From Natronospirales bacterium (lineage in GTDB: Bacteria > Pseudomonadota > Gammaproteobacteria > Natronospirales > REEB76): DNA of 62,081 nt. Position numbers and translations under genes: made by a program. Of this stretch, positions 1 to 9,513 are shown piece by piece. The DNA is taken from positions 1 to 62,081 of the forward strand of contig JAKAXB010000013.1 in assembly GCA_021816765.1 (NCBI GenBank). Reading direction: 5' to 3'. The notes beneath the pieces were generated by a model. That model had not been told where the DNA came from, did no database searches, and saw only the letters and a program-made list of their open reading frames with translations. Within the stretch, counting starts at the first letter, position 1, and the number at the start of each line of letters is the position of its first letter.

Positions 1-135
1 GCGTGGGTCAGCGGATTCCATCAGGGCCAGCGGGTTCCGACCTGCACAACAGGCCGGATATAAAACTGCAGCCTATCTGTCCCAACACACCAAAAACGTC
101 CTTGGCAAACGGGAGGCGTCCATATAATTTCCGTC

Positions 136-1683
136 ATGAAAACCCGGCTTCCCGTCCTGCTCATCGCTCTGTTCCTGAGTCTCACCGCGGTGGCGCAAAC
201 ACCGGCGCCGCCCGCCGGCCTCAATGCCTATGTGCACAAGGCCATGGCCCAGTGGCAGGTGCCGGGGCTGGCGGTGGCCATCGTCAAGGACGGCAAGCTG
301 GTGTTCGCGCGCGGCTACGGGGTGCGCGAACTGGGCAAGCCCGGGAAAGTGGACGCAGATACGCTGTTCACCATCGGCTCCGTGTCCAAGCAGTTCACGG
401 TGGCCGCCCTCGGCACCCTGGTCTCCTCCGGCAAACTCACCTGGGATGCGCCGGTGACCGACTACCTGAAGAATTTCCAGCTCGGCAGCGCCTATGTCAC
501 GCACAACATCATGCTGAGCGATCTGCTCAGTCACCGCAGCGGCTACTGTGATCCGCTGTGGATGTGGTACACGTCCGACGACACCGCCGCCAACGTGATC
601 CGGCGGTTGCGTTACCAGAAGCCCGACTACGGCTTCCGGGCGCACTTCTGCTACAACAACACCATGTACTTGGCGGCCAGCCTGTTCATTCCCGCCATCA
701 CCGGCGAGAGCTGGAACTACTACGTCACACAGCATCTGTTCACGCCGCTCGGCATGACGCGCACCGATACCACGGAAGCGGCCGTGGAGGCCGCAACCAA
801 CGCCGCGCTGCCGCACGCGAAAATAGACGGCAAGGTCGTGGTCATCAAACGCTACTGGGCGAACAATATGGATGTGTTCGCGCCGGTGGGCGGCATCAAT
901 TCGAGCGTCAACGACATGAGCCACTGGCTGGAGATGCTGCTGGCCGACGGCAACTATGACGGCAAGACGGTAGTGGACCCCGCCGTGATCCACACCATGG
1001 AAACGCCGCAGATGATCATCCCGGCGCACAACTGGATCGGGGACTGGATGCGCACGCAGACACCGGACAGCCATTTCTACGCCTACGGCTTCGGCTTCAT
1101 GCTCCAGGATTACGGCCAATACAAGCTGGTCTGGCACGCGGGCGACATCAACGGCTTTGCCACGGCCATGGCGCTGGTGCCGTCCGAACACCTGGGTGTG
1201 ATCGCACTCTCGAACCTGGACCAGAATCGCGCGCCGGAAGGCGTGGTGTTCCACGTGCTGCAAGATTACCTGGGGCTTGCGCACTATGATGTCAGCCAGG
1301 CCATGTACGTTTACAAGCAGAAGGAAAAGGCCAAGGACAAGGCGGCCATGGATAAGCTGGCGGCCACGCGCCAAAAAAATGCGCGTCCGCCGCGGCCGCT
1401 CTCGGCCTATACGGGCCAATACCGGGACAAATTCTACGGGACGGCGCATGTCACCGAAGAGAACGGGCATCTGGTTCTACAACTCGGCAACCCGAGCTTC
1501 ACGGGCGATCTCGAGCCCTGGCACGACAACACCTTCCGCGTGACCTGGCGTGACCGCTATTACGGCAGGAACTACGTGACCTTCGATCTCGATGCGTACG
1601 GCCAACCCGACAGGTTGAGTTTTGCGCTCCTACCCATGCATTACCAACGGGTGGAGAAGCCGGCGGCTGGCGCATCGCAGTAG
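136..1683 (+). CDS. Serine hydrolase, beta-lactamase/penicillin-binding-protein fold
   Basis: A 515-residue exported serine hydrolase of the class C beta-lactamase-like family (Pfam Beta-lactamase). Residues 1-20 form a signal peptide ending near TAVAQ. The three active-site motifs are visible: S82-V-S-K85 (nucleophile and general base), Y173-N-N175, and H334-A-G336, which replaces the KTG box as in many esterase or D-aminopeptidase members. The C-terminal ~120 residues resemble the lipocalin-like extension found in such proteins. It is probably a periplasmic peptidase or esterase; the substrate cannot be read from sequence and true beta-lactamase activity is not implied. The next gene, also an exported hydrolase, lies about 120 bp downstream on the same strand. 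Confidence 0.85.
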   Translation: MKTRLPVLLIALFLSLTAVAQTPAPPAGLNAYVHKAMAQWQVPGLAVAIVKDGKLVFARGYGVRELGKPGKVDADTLFTIGSVSKQFTVAALGTLVSSGKLTWDAPVTDYLKNFQLGSAYVTHNIMLSDLLSHRSGYCDPLWMWYTSDDTAANVIRRLRYQKPDYGFRAHFCYNNTMYLAASLFIPAITGESWNYYVTQHLFTPLGMTRTDTTEAAVEAATNAALPHAKIDGKVVVIKRYWANNMDVFAPVGGINSSVNDMSHWLEMLLADGNYDGKTVVDPAVIHTMETPQMIIPAHNWIGDWMRTQTPDSHFYAYGFGFMLQDYGQYKLVWHAGDINGFATAMALVPSEHLGVIALSNLDQNRAPEGVVFHVLQDYLGLAHYDVSQAMYVYKQKEKAKDKAAMDKLAATRQKNARPPRPLSAYTGQYRDKFYGTAHVTEENGHLVLQLGNPSFTGDLEPWHDNTFRVTWRDRYYGRNYVTFDLDAYGQPDRLSFALLPMHYQRVEKPAAGASQ

Positions 1684-1803
1684 CAGGCAGCGGGACAAGT
1701 CCCCGCGGGCGCCACGCATGGTCGGCTTCATATCCGGCCACGGCCGGTGGTTTCGTGCCACAATTCAGGCCCGCCCGTAAAGCTCTTCCAAAAGGAGGAT
1801 TCC

Positions 1804-3828
1804 ATGAAGCGTCTCGCATGCTTTTATCTGCCGGTTGTTCTTTTGGGGTTTGCTCCCGCAGCTGTCATGGCAGCCGCCAAAACGATCCAGCTGCAGGACT
1901 ACCGGGCGCTGGTGCGGATCGAATCGCCGGAATTCTCGCCCGACGGCAAGCAGATCGCGTTCCTGACGGTCCGGCCGGACTTCGTGCACGACCGTTATGA
2001 CGCGACGCTGCGGGTGATGGACATCACGGGTGGTAACTCGCACGCGCTGGTGCGCGGGATGCGCGACTTGAAGATGCCGCGCTGGTCGCCGGACGGACAC
2101 ACCCTGGCCTTCCTCGCGAAGGTGGGCAAGCAGAAAGCGCAGATCTACGCGGTGCCGGCCGCGGGCGGCACGCCGGAGGCACTCAGCGATGCGGACAACG
2201 GCGTGCAGCAGTTCGCCTGGAGTCCGGACGGCAAGATCATCGCCTACGTGACGCCGGACGATTCACCCCTGAGCAAAAAGGAGCGGCGCACTCATCATGA
2301 TCTCTTCACCATCCACGACGACGACTACCTGATCACCAAGTCGCCCGTGCCCGCGCACATCTGGCTGCTCTCGGTGGAAAGCGGCAAGGTACGCCAACTC
2401 ACTCACGGTTCCACCAGTGTACTGGAGGCCGCGCCGCCGTTTGGCGGAGGGGTCTCGGCGCCCGCGTGGTCGGCGGACGGCCGTTGGATCGTGTACACCC
2501 GGCAGGCCGATGCCAATGACAGCGACTCGGACCGGACCCGCATCGTGGCGGTGGATGTCGCGACCGGCGACGAGCATCCGATTACCGACAAACTCAGCTA
2601 TGAGTACACGCCGCGCTTTGCACCCCGGGGCGACGCCATTGCTTATCTATATCCACATGGACCTGGTCCGGTCAGCGACATGGATATTTTCGTGGGCTCT
2701 CCCGCAGGCGGCACGGCGCGCGATGTCAGCGCCGACCTGGACCGCGATCTGCTTCCTGACTTCGCCTGGCTGCCTGACGGCCGCACCGTGGTGGTGATGG
2801 CTGATGACCACGTGGGGGTCAAGCTCTATGTGCAGCCGCTGCACGGCAGGGGCCATGCCCTCAACCTGGACGGGCTGGATGCGCTGCACGTGACCGCATC
2901 GCCCCAGGGCGCGCTCGCGGTCGTCGCCGACAGCGCCACGCAGGCGCCGGAACTGTATCTGCTGCGCATCGTGGACAGCCGGCCGGTGCGTCTCACTGAC
3001 TTTAATCACGGTTTCGATGCTTATGCCTATCCGCGCAGTGTTGAGGTCAAATGGCACGCGCCGGACGGCCAGATGGACGATGGCATCCTGACCTATCCGA
3101 TTCATTACACCACCGGAAAGAAATATCCGCTGGTGGTCTGGGATCACGGCGGGCCGGAAGCGTCTTCAAGCGAAGGTTTCGACACCAACGAAATCGGACC
3201 GCTGCGCGATCTGTTCGCGGCGGACGGTTACCTGGTATTCGAGCCCAATTACCGCGGCAGCGATAATCTGGGCAACGCCCACGAGCACGCCATCTACCGC
3301 GATCCCGGCAACGGCCCGGACAGCGACGTGATTTCCGGCATCCGGATGGTGGAAAAGCAGGGCATCGTGGACGAGTCGCGCATCGCCGCGGTGGGCCATT
3401 CCTACGGCGGCTACATGACGGGCTGGCTGATCTCGCACCAGCACTTCTGGCGCTGCGCGGTGGTGGCCGACGGCGCGGTGGACTGGACCGAGGAATATGA
3501 ACTCTCCGCCGCCGGCAACCTGGCCTGGACGCGCGACTCGCTGGGAGGCAGCCCGTGGGACAAGGGCAGCGCCGCGCTCTATCGCAGCGGCTCACCCATT
3601 ACCTATGCCGGTCAGATCACCACGCCGACGCTGATCCTCTCGGGCACCGACGACACCACCGTGCCGATTACCGAATCGTTCGCGCTCTACCACGCGCTTG
3701 CCAGCCGGCACGTACCGGTGAAGTTCATCGGCATCCCCGGCGCGCACCATTCACCCCAGGATCCGGTGCACCGCGAGCTGTACTACCGCGCCATCAATAG
3801 GTGGGTGGTGAAGTACCTCGGTTCGTGA
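1804..3828 (+). CDS. S9 family prolyl oligopeptidase-type peptidase
   Basis: A 674-residue exported peptidase. The start at 1804 is chosen because a strong AAAGGAGG ribosome site lies just before it and a signal peptide (to about residue 22) follows; a longer frame begins at 1747. The N-terminal ~380 residues carry repeated WSPDGK/SPDG motifs of a TolB/PD40 beta-propeller. The C-terminal alpha/beta-hydrolase domain has the nucleophile elbow GHSYGG with Ser533, an acid in SGTDDTTVP (Asp616 or Asp617) and a His in GAHHSP (648/649). The family (dipeptidyl-peptidase IV or acylaminoacyl-peptidase-like) removes short N-terminal peptides; exact specificity is unknown. It probably acts in the periplasm on peptide nutrients. 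Confidence 0.9.
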   Translation: MKRLACFYLPVVLLGFAPAAVMAAAKTIQLQDYRALVRIESPEFSPDGKQIAFLTVRPDFVHDRYDATLRVMDITGGNSHALVRGMRDLKMPRWSPDGHTLAFLAKVGKQKAQIYAVPAAGGTPEALSDADNGVQQFAWSPDGKIIAYVTPDDSPLSKKERRTHHDLFTIHDDDYLITKSPVPAHIWLLSVESGKVRQLTHGSTSVLEAAPPFGGGVSAPAWSADGRWIVYTRQADANDSDSDRTRIVAVDVATGDEHPITDKLSYEYTPRFAPRGDAIAYLYPHGPGPVSDMDIFVGSPAGGTARDVSADLDRDLLPDFAWLPDGRTVVVMADDHVGVKLYVQPLHGRGHALNLDGLDALHVTASPQGALAVVADSATQAPELYLLRIVDSRPVRLTDFNHGFDAYAYPRSVEVKWHAPDGQMDDGILTYPIHYTTGKKYPLVVWDHGGPEASSSEGFDTNEIGPLRDLFAADGYLVFEPNYRGSDNLGNAHEHAIYRDPGNGPDSDVISGIRMVEKQGIVDESRIAAVGHSYGGYMTGWLISHQHFWRCAVVADGAVDWTEEYELSAAGNLAWTRDSLGGSPWDKGSAALYRSGSPITYAGQITTPTLILSGTDDTTVPITESFALYHALASRHVPVKFIGIPGAHHSPQDPVHRELYYRAINRWVVKYLGS

Positions 3829-3954
3829 GCGGTGCTTGCGCCAAACTTTGATATTTACACTCGGAAGCTGCTCCTGTTGAAATAATGAGGTGGTTAATCC
3901 CTTTTGCAGTGCTATCTTTAATCATCGGGGCGAGGCCACGGGCAGGAGTAGCAG

Positions 3955-5022
3955 ATGGCCAGGAACATCGCGATCTTTGCGGACGGCACCTGGGAGAACA
4001 ATGAGGCGGCCAATCCCACCAACGTGGTGAAACTGCACCGGGCGCTGCTGCCGAAAAATAAAAAGGGTAATCGGCAACTATCCTGTTACCAGATCGGGCT
4101 CGGCTCGGAAGGCTGGAAGGTGTGGCGCCTGCTGAGCGGTGCCACCGGCGCGGGCCTGAGCGAAAACGTCCAGGATCTTTACGGTTATCTGGTGCTGAAT
4201 TACCAGCCTGGCGACAAGTTGTATCTCTTCGGTTTCAGCCGCGGCGCCTATACGGTGCGTAGCCTCTCGGGTCTGATCCGGAGCTGCGGCATCCTGCGGC
4301 CGGAAAATTTCGAGCGCATCGAAGAAGCCTATGCACGCTACATCGAGCGTGGAATTGAAACCCATCCGCGCGCGGTGCGCTCGCGCAATTTCCGCCAGGC
4401 CTATGCCTGGCCGGAATTCGCGGAGCCGGACGATTTCGTCATTCATTGCATCGGAGTGTGGGACACGGTGGGTTCCCTCGGCATTCCCGGTACCGGCGTG
4501 GAAAAACTGGTGGAGCGCTTCCACGACACGGATTTGAGCACCTTTACGCACTACGCCTTCCAGGCGCTGGCGGTGGACGAACGCCGCAGCACCTTCGTGC
4601 CGTGCGTGTGGACGCAGCAGCCTGGTGCGCCGGCAACCCAGGTGCTGGAGCAGGTGTGGTTCGCGGGCGTGCACTCCGATGTGGGCGGAGGCTACCAGCA
4701 GGACGGTCTGTCCAACGACACCCTCGCCTGGATGTGGCGGCGGGCGGAGCAGGCGGGTCTGGCGCTGGACCAGAAGCAGTTCCCGGCACGCAACCCCTTC
4801 GATACCTTGCACGACTCACTGACCGGAGTGTTCAAAGTGCTGAGCTGGTTCCACAGCGGCCGGCGCAAGATTATTTTGCAACAACCTCCATCCGCGCCCG
4901 CCACCAACCAGGGCGTGCACGAATCGGTGAAAGCGCGCTTTGGCAAAGCGGTGTTGCGATACCGGCCCAAAAATCTGCTGGCCTATCTGCAGGATCCACG
5001 TTCCGCGTATATCGGTGATTAG
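3955..5022 (+). CDS. DUF2235 alpha/beta hydrolase (Tle1-like phospholipase fold)
   Basis: A 355-residue protein with no signal peptide. It opens with the ADGTWEN motif typical of DUF2235, has the nucleophile elbow GFSRGAY with Ser95, and later the GVHSDVGGGY block that carries the acidic and histidine region of the family. DUF2235 includes the type VI secretion phospholipase effectors Tle1 but also many stand-alone hydrolases. No VgrG, PAAR, Hcp or other secretion gene is nearby, so an effector role is not supported here. GCAGGAG precedes the start. The next gene, a small exported protein, starts 33 bp downstream and may be co-transcribed. Confidence 0.8.
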   Translation: MARNIAIFADGTWENNEAANPTNVVKLHRALLPKNKKGNRQLSCYQIGLGSEGWKVWRLLSGATGAGLSENVQDLYGYLVLNYQPGDKLYLFGFSRGAYTVRSLSGLIRSCGILRPENFERIEEAYARYIERGIETHPRAVRSRNFRQAYAWPEFAEPDDFVIHCIGVWDTVGSLGIPGTGVEKLVERFHDTDLSTFTHYAFQALAVDERRSTFVPCVWTQQPGAPATQVLEQVWFAGVHSDVGGGYQQDGLSNDTLAWMWRRAEQAGLALDQKQFPARNPFDTLHDSLTGVFKVLSWFHSGRRKIILQQPPSAPATNQGVHESVKARFGKAVLRYRPKNLLAYLQDPRSAYIGD

Positions 5023-5055
5023 AGCAGCATCCGAATGGCTGAAGGAGTTTAAGTC

Positions 5056-5703
5056 ATGAACACAGCAAAACTGTATATAGCTTGTGTGCTACTGGCAGCC
5101 GTACTGGCACTGGGGTTGTGCACGGGATCCTCCGCGGCAACGCCCGCTGCGGTCACCGATGCCAGGCTGATGCGGGAGTCCTTCCGGCAGTTCGACCAGA
5201 ATCTCAAGGGCGGCTGGCGGACACTGCAAGTGCAGCGCGATTATCTGGGTGCGGCGCATGCCATGCTCGAGTATCTGTCGGTGCATTCGGCGATATTGAA
5301 GCCATGGCAAAAGGATTCCTTGGCCTTTCACTTGGGCCATGTTTACGCCTTGGCCGGCAAGCGGCAGGAGGCCATCCATTGGTTCCAGAAATCAATAGCT
5401 GATCATCGGATGGGTAATCCTGCGTATACGGAATCCTTTATCGCTTTTCTTGAGAATGACAAGCCAGCACTGCTGGCGGATCGTCACACGTTAGCGACGA
5501 CTAATCCAGGGCCCTGGCGCGCCGAGGACTTGAGAGAAATGGATGCCATGCTGGATTATTTCGGCGACCCCTTCGAAGCCGCTTGGAGTGCGTTGATGTG
5601 CCATAGTCCAGCTGCCGAAGGGACCGGCGCCGCCTGGTTTTCCTATTGCAAGGCCATCGATGCCAAATACCGGCGTCTGTATGCGAAGCACGGGATAAAA
5701 TAA
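5056..5703 (+). CDS. Exported hypothetical protein with TPR-like helices
   Basis: A 215-residue protein I do not recognise. Residues 1-27 form a signal peptide (hydrophobic core VLLAAVLALGL, likely cleavage after SSAA). The mature part is helical; residues ~90-115 (LGHVYALAGKRQEAIHWF) read like one tetratricopeptide repeat. It is preceded by AAGGAG and starts 33 bp after the DUF2235 gene. A periplasmic immunity or partner role for that hydrolase is conceivable, but this is only inferred from position. Confidence 0.65.
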   Translation: MNTAKLYIACVLLAAVLALGLCTGSSAATPAAVTDARLMRESFRQFDQNLKGGWRTLQVQRDYLGAAHAMLEYLSVHSAILKPWQKDSLAFHLGHVYALAGKRQEAIHWFQKSIADHRMGNPAYTESFIAFLENDKPALLADRHTLATTNPGPWRAEDLREMDAMLDYFGDPFEAAWSALMCHSPAAEGTGAAWFSYCKAIDAKYRRLYAKHGIK

Positions 5704-5771
5704 TCTCCCCCACGACTTTGATATAACCCTTTTACTGTTTTTGTTCATTCCTCAATTTAGAGAGCTGTCGG

Positions 5772-6650
5772 GTGAAAGCAGCACCTTACGCACGCGTTCT
5801 TGCCCTGACGGCGTTGACCATGGTGGCCTTTGCTGGTAATTCCCTGCTGTGCCGGGCCGCGCTCGGACACACCCACATTGATGCCACCAGCTTCACCACC
5901 ATCCGCTTGATCTCCGGCGCGCTGGTGTTGTGGCTGATCACATGCCTGCGGCGCGGTACACGCAGCGGCAGGGGCAACTGGCGATCGGCCTTGGCGTTAT
6001 TCATTTACGCCGCCGGTTTTTCCTATGCGTATCTGAGCCTGCCGGCATCCAGCGGCGCTTTACTGCTGTTCGGCGCTGTCCAGGCCACCATGATCGGTTA
6101 TGGAATCTGGAGCGGCGAACGCCTGCGGTATCTTCAACTCGCCGGACTAATTCTGGCTTTCGCAGGGCTGATCGGTTTGTTGCTGCCGGGCGTCACGGCA
6201 CCGCCGCTGTTCGGTTCCCTGTTGATGCTGGGCGCCGGCGTGGCCTGGGGCATCTACTCCCTGCGCGGCAGGGGCGCGGGCGATCCCATTGCGGTGACCG
6301 CGGGTAATTTCCTGCGCACGGTGCCGATTGCGATAATCTTGAGCGCATTCACGTTCAAGGGAATAGCCATGGATGCCGACGGATTCGGGTATGCGGTGGC
6401 GTCCGGTGCGCTGGCCTCCGGACTGGGCTATACGCTTTGGTACACGGTGTTACCGGCCTTGAAAGCCACACGCGCCGCCAGCGTGCAACTCAGCGTGCCG
6501 GTGATCGCCGCCCTGGGCGGCGTCTTGTTTCTGGATGAGCACCTCAGCCTGCGCTTGGTGTTGGCATCCGTCGCCATCCTGGGCGGGATCGCGCTGGTGA
6601 TCCTGGAAAAACGTACCGCCAACGGCGGCCGACCAATCAACGCTGAATAG
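5772..6650 (+). CDS. EamA/DMT-superfamily transporter
   Basis: A 292-residue inner-membrane protein with about ten hydrophobic helices arranged as two EamA repeats, the usual build of drug/metabolite transporters (RhaT/YdcZ-like exporters). The N-terminal repeat opens with AGNSLLCRAAL and the second ends with GGVLFLDEHLSLRL, which matches the typical conserved end of EamA domains. The start is GTG at 5772 with only a weak ribosome site. Substrate is unknown; members export amino acids or related metabolites. It stands alone, with 68 bp before it. Confidence 0.88.
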   Translation: MKAAPYARVLALTALTMVAFAGNSLLCRAALGHTHIDATSFTTIRLISGALVLWLITCLRRGTRSGRGNWRSALALFIYAAGFSYAYLSLPASSGALLLFGAVQATMIGYGIWSGERLRYLQLAGLILAFAGLIGLLLPGVTAPPLFGSLLMLGAGVAWGIYSLRGRGAGDPIAVTAGNFLRTVPIAIILSAFTFKGIAMDADGFGYAVASGALASGLGYTLWYTVLPALKATRAASVQLSVPVIAALGGVLFLDEHLSLRLVLASVAILGGIALVILEKRTANGGRPINAE

Positions 6651-6808
6651 CAATAAATTACACAGCCTCTGATACAGTAGGGCAGAGATGAAACCGGTGC
6701 GGGCGCACTATCGCGCATTCAACCTCGAGCATCGCGTCGCAGGAAAACTTGTCCGACGGTGGTGCCAATGGACGAAAATGGGATAACCACTGTATGGAAG
6801 GCCAGGTC

Positions 6809-7461
6809 ATGAATGATAAAGCTGTCGAGAATCCATTGAGCCGCGTGTTGAAAGTGCGCCGCCATAACCGCGGGCAGGTTATAAAGCGCTGCATCATGTG
6901 CATCGTGCCATTTCTCTTGCTGGCGGTGGTCGCGACACCGTCGCAGGCGGCTCAACCCAAGGCGGCGGGCACGCCTGAGAAGGCGCCCGAGTGGGTGTAT
7001 CCGCTCATACCCGGATTCGGCGGCGTGCATCCGCGCCCCGATCTGCCGGTGCGGCCCGACCCCTCCGTCAATTACAAGATATTTGTGGATGTGGTCAGTC
7101 ACAACAGGGATCCGGCGGGACGATTTGAAGGCCTGCAGCGCCTCGCACGGCTGGTCAATCTGATGGCTTACGCCAAGGTTCCGCCCCAGCACGTGCATAT
7201 CGTCGCATTACTCGACGGCGAGTCGGCAATGGCAGCGGTGAACAATGACTTTTACCGAAAGAACTTCAAGGGAGACAATCCGAATCTGGCCCTGGTGCAG
7301 GCGCTGAAAAAAACGGGAGTTGAATTGCTGATCTGCAGCCAGGGGCTGGTTGAAAATGGAATGCCCGACAGCTGGTGAGCCCGGGTGCGACGGTGACCCT
7401 GTCGGCTTTGACCGATGTGGTGGTCTACGGCCGGCGTGGTTGTATCTACATGCAGTTGTAG
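6809..7461 (+). pseudogene. DsrE-family protein, frameshifted near its 3' end
   Basis: An exported DsrE/DsrF-like protein. The first frame runs from ATG 6809 (GGAAGG upstream) to TGA 7376-7378, with a signal peptide ending near TPSQAA and the family core (KIFVDVVSHNRDP, RLARLVNLMAYAKVPPQHVH, VELLICSQGL). That frame ends early after MPDSW. From 7369 the other frame continues without a gap as QLVSPGATVTLSALTDVVVY and stops at TAG 7459-7461; this is the expected DsrE C-terminus. A single missing base near 7365-7370 explains the break. It is either a recent frameshift mutation or a sequencing error. Full length would be about 217 residues. DsrE-like exported proteins have no firm function. Confidence 0.75.
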
Positions 7462-7579
7462 CGCTGCCGTACCGATGAGTGCAGTTTTGGCGTCACATAT
7501 GCCAAATTACTGGCTCGCTCGCATGAATGCCCAACCGATTCAACGCGGATATTATGTTCGCTGAGCTTGAAGAACGATA

Positions 7580-8332
7580 ATGCAGGCAACAGGCGTGCGT
7601 GCGGTCTGGTGGGCAGTCAAATCAGTGATGCTGATCCTGGTTCTGTCGATATTATGCTTCGGTATACTCATTTGGAAGGCAAAACCGCTTGCTGCCGCTG
7701 TCTGCCCGGGATGTTATGGGTTTGAGCGGATTGGAAGCGGCATTTATGTGCAACACGGGATGTCCATTGCACAACAATCGCTGGCAAAGCGCATGCTGGC
7801 ACTTGCAGACGATCGCATTCTGGAATTCTACGGCGGAATCGAATATCACCCGCGGATGTTGATCTGTGCAACACAGGAGTGTATCGGCAGACTTGGTGGA
7901 GGCGATGCGGCCAGCGGTTCAGTCGGAGCATTTGTGCTTCTGCTAGGCCCCAAAGGCATCAATGTGATTGAAATCTCGCATGAGTTGTCTCTCATCGAGG
8001 TTTCAGGCCGCATCGGCCTATATCATTCAATCATGGGCACGGTTCCGGCCTGGTATGAAGAGGGTGTGGCTGTGTTGGTATCGGATGATCCGGAGTTTAT
8101 CGCACCGGTACGCGCTAACGTGGATCGCTGTCTGGCTGATCCAGCCGGAATCTTACCTGTGGATATGACGAAATGGCTTGATGAAGCAGACGAGTATCCG
8201 TTCATTTATGCGCAAGCTGCCTGTCGTGTGGACCAATGGATGCTGGCAAGAGGCGGGAGTTCCGCCGTCAGCCGATTGCTGGCGCGGGTCGCGAGAGGTG
8301 AAACATTTGAGAGTGCCTATAGCGAACATTAG
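7580..8332 (+). CDS. Membrane-anchored peptidase-like protein with degenerate zinc motif
   Basis: A 250-residue protein of unknown function. Residues ~12-34 form one N-terminal membrane helix, so the rest is probably periplasmic. Residues 134-138 read HELSL followed by IEV, and further on PAWYEEGVAVLVSDD (Glu160/161) resembles the second zinc-ligand helix of gluzincin (MA-clan) peptidases. A functional gluzincin needs HExxH, so the second histidine is a leucine here (codon CTC, one base from CAC). The fold assignment is inference from this layout. GC content is a little lower than that of neighbouring genes. The family may be a non-catalytic relative. Confidence 0.6.
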   Translation: MQATGVRAVWWAVKSVMLILVLSILCFGILIWKAKPLAAAVCPGCYGFERIGSGIYVQHGMSIAQQSLAKRMLALADDRILEFYGGIEYHPRMLICATQECIGRLGGGDAASGSVGAFVLLLGPKGINVIEISHELSLIEVSGRIGLYHSIMGTVPAWYEEGVAVLVSDDPEFIAPVRANVDRCLADPAGILPVDMTKWLDEADEYPFIYAQAACRVDQWMLARGGSSAVSRLLARVARGETFESAYSEH

Positions 8333-8420
8333 GATCAGGGGGCGCCGAAGAGCAGGGTACGAATATCAGTACTGGCATTCCAGGCATTTTCAGATAGCAC
8401 AGTCGGGTTAGGAGCGGGCA

Positions 8421-8924
8421 ATGGCTGTAGCAGAGAATTTTACATTCGAAGGCGGCTGCACCTGCCGCGCGGCGCGTTATCGCATGATCAGCAAACCGCT
8501 GTTTGTGCATTGCTGCCATTGCCGCTGGTGCCAGCGTGAGACCGGGGCCTCGTTTGCGCTCAATGCCATGATCGAAGCGGACCGGGTGATGCTGCTGAAG
8601 GGCGAGGTGGAAATCGTCAACACGCCGTCCAACAGCGGCAAGGGCCAGAAGATTGTCCGCTGCCCGGTGTGCCGTATCGCGCTGTGGAGCAATTACGCCG
8701 GGGCGGGGGATGCGATCCGCTTTGTGCGGGTCGGGACGCTGGATGAGCCGGATCGCCTGCCGCCCGACATCCATATCTTTACTTCATCCAAGCAACCCTG
8801 GGTCGTGCTTCCAGCCGATGTGCCTGCGGTGGCCGAATATTATGATCGCAAAGCATACTGGCCCAGGGAAAGTCTTGAACGCCGGGCGGCTTTGCTGGCC
8901 GCTGTCTCCAAACAGCAAGGCTGA
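8421..8924 (+). CDS. GFA family (CENP-V/glutathione-dependent formaldehyde-activating-like) zinc protein
   Basis: A 167-residue protein of the GFA/CENP-V fold. Zinc-binding cysteines are clear: C13 and C15 (GGCTCRA), C31/C32/C34/C37 (HCCHCRWCQRETG), and C81/C84 (RCPVC). The QRETGASFALNA segment is a family signature. Despite the name, most members lack proof of formaldehyde-related activity, so only the family is assigned. It is probably cytosolic and stands alone. A second, broken member of the same family lies at about 14.0 kb. Confidence 0.85.
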   Translation: MAVAENFTFEGGCTCRAARYRMISKPLFVHCCHCRWCQRETGASFALNAMIEADRVMLLKGEVEIVNTPSNSGKGQKIVRCPVCRIALWSNYAGAGDAIRFVRVGTLDEPDRLPPDIHIFTSSKQPWVVLPADVPAVAEYYDRKAYWPRESLERRAALLAAVSKQQG

Positions 8925-8976
8925 AGCAAAGAGCAATACGGTATAGTAGTTGCATTCAGAAGATCGAGAATGCCGG

Positions 8977-9513
8977 ATGGCCGCCGCTTCACGTCTCGGA
9001 AAACAGATCGCGGAAATCGTTTCTGCTCTGGATGCCGTGAGTATTCCGTTTGCCCTGATTGGCGGGCTTGCGCTGGCGTCGCACAAGGTCATTCGTGCCA
9101 CCCAAGACGTTGATTTGCTCATTGACAGTAATGATGCGGACAGGGTTGATTCGGCGGTGAAGCGCCTGGGATATCGCAATATCCACAGGAGCAGTGACGC
9201 CGGGAATTATCAGCGCGGTGACGAGCGGCTTGATCTGCTTTACGCAAGCCGTGCTCCCGCAAGGCGATTGTTGGCCGCTGCTCCTCGTCAGGAAACCTCG
9301 TTTGGATTGCTCCCGGTTATCGGTCCGGAAGGCTTGATCGGGTTCAAGTTACAGGCCTTGGGGAATGATCCGCGGCGCATCCAGGACATGGCCGATATCC
9401 GGGCGCTGTTGCACGCCAATCGCGCCACACTGAATATGGAAGAAGTGCGGGAATATTTCCATCTTTTCGACCGGGAGCCGCTGCTGGATGAAATCCTCCG
9501 TGAAATCCACTGA
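8977..9513 (+). CDS. Nucleotidyltransferase-fold protein (AbiEii/MNT-like)
   Basis: A 178-residue protein. Residues 27-46 carry the nucleotidyltransferase signature: a GG pair (G29-G30) followed by ATQDVDLLID with D44 and D46 as metal ligands. The rest matches small NTases that resemble the AbiEii toxin or MNT-type antitoxin halves. ATG 8977 is chosen over an in-frame TTG at 8950 because the TTG adds only a poor tail; neither has a strong ribosome site. The next small gene overlaps its end by 26 bp, an arrangement common in two-gene toxin-antitoxin or regulatory pairs. Function is not established. Confidence 0.7.
   Translation: MAAASRLGKQIAEIVSALDAVSIPFALIGGLALASHKVIRATQDVDLLIDSNDADRVDSAVKRLGYRNIHRSSDAGNYQRGDERLDLLYASRAPARRLLAAAPRQETSFGLLPVIGPEGLIGFKLQALGNDPRRIQDMADIRALLHANRATLNMEEVREYFHLFDREPLLDEILREIH

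Noticed and set aside
73-1470. 465-codon minus-strand frame opposite the serine hydrolase
   Set aside because: The plus-strand gene has a signal peptide and three catalytic motifs; this frame is a shadow.
7355-7380. Programmed frameshift in the DsrE gene
   Set aside because: No slippery heptamer or following strong hairpin is visible; mutation or error is simpler.
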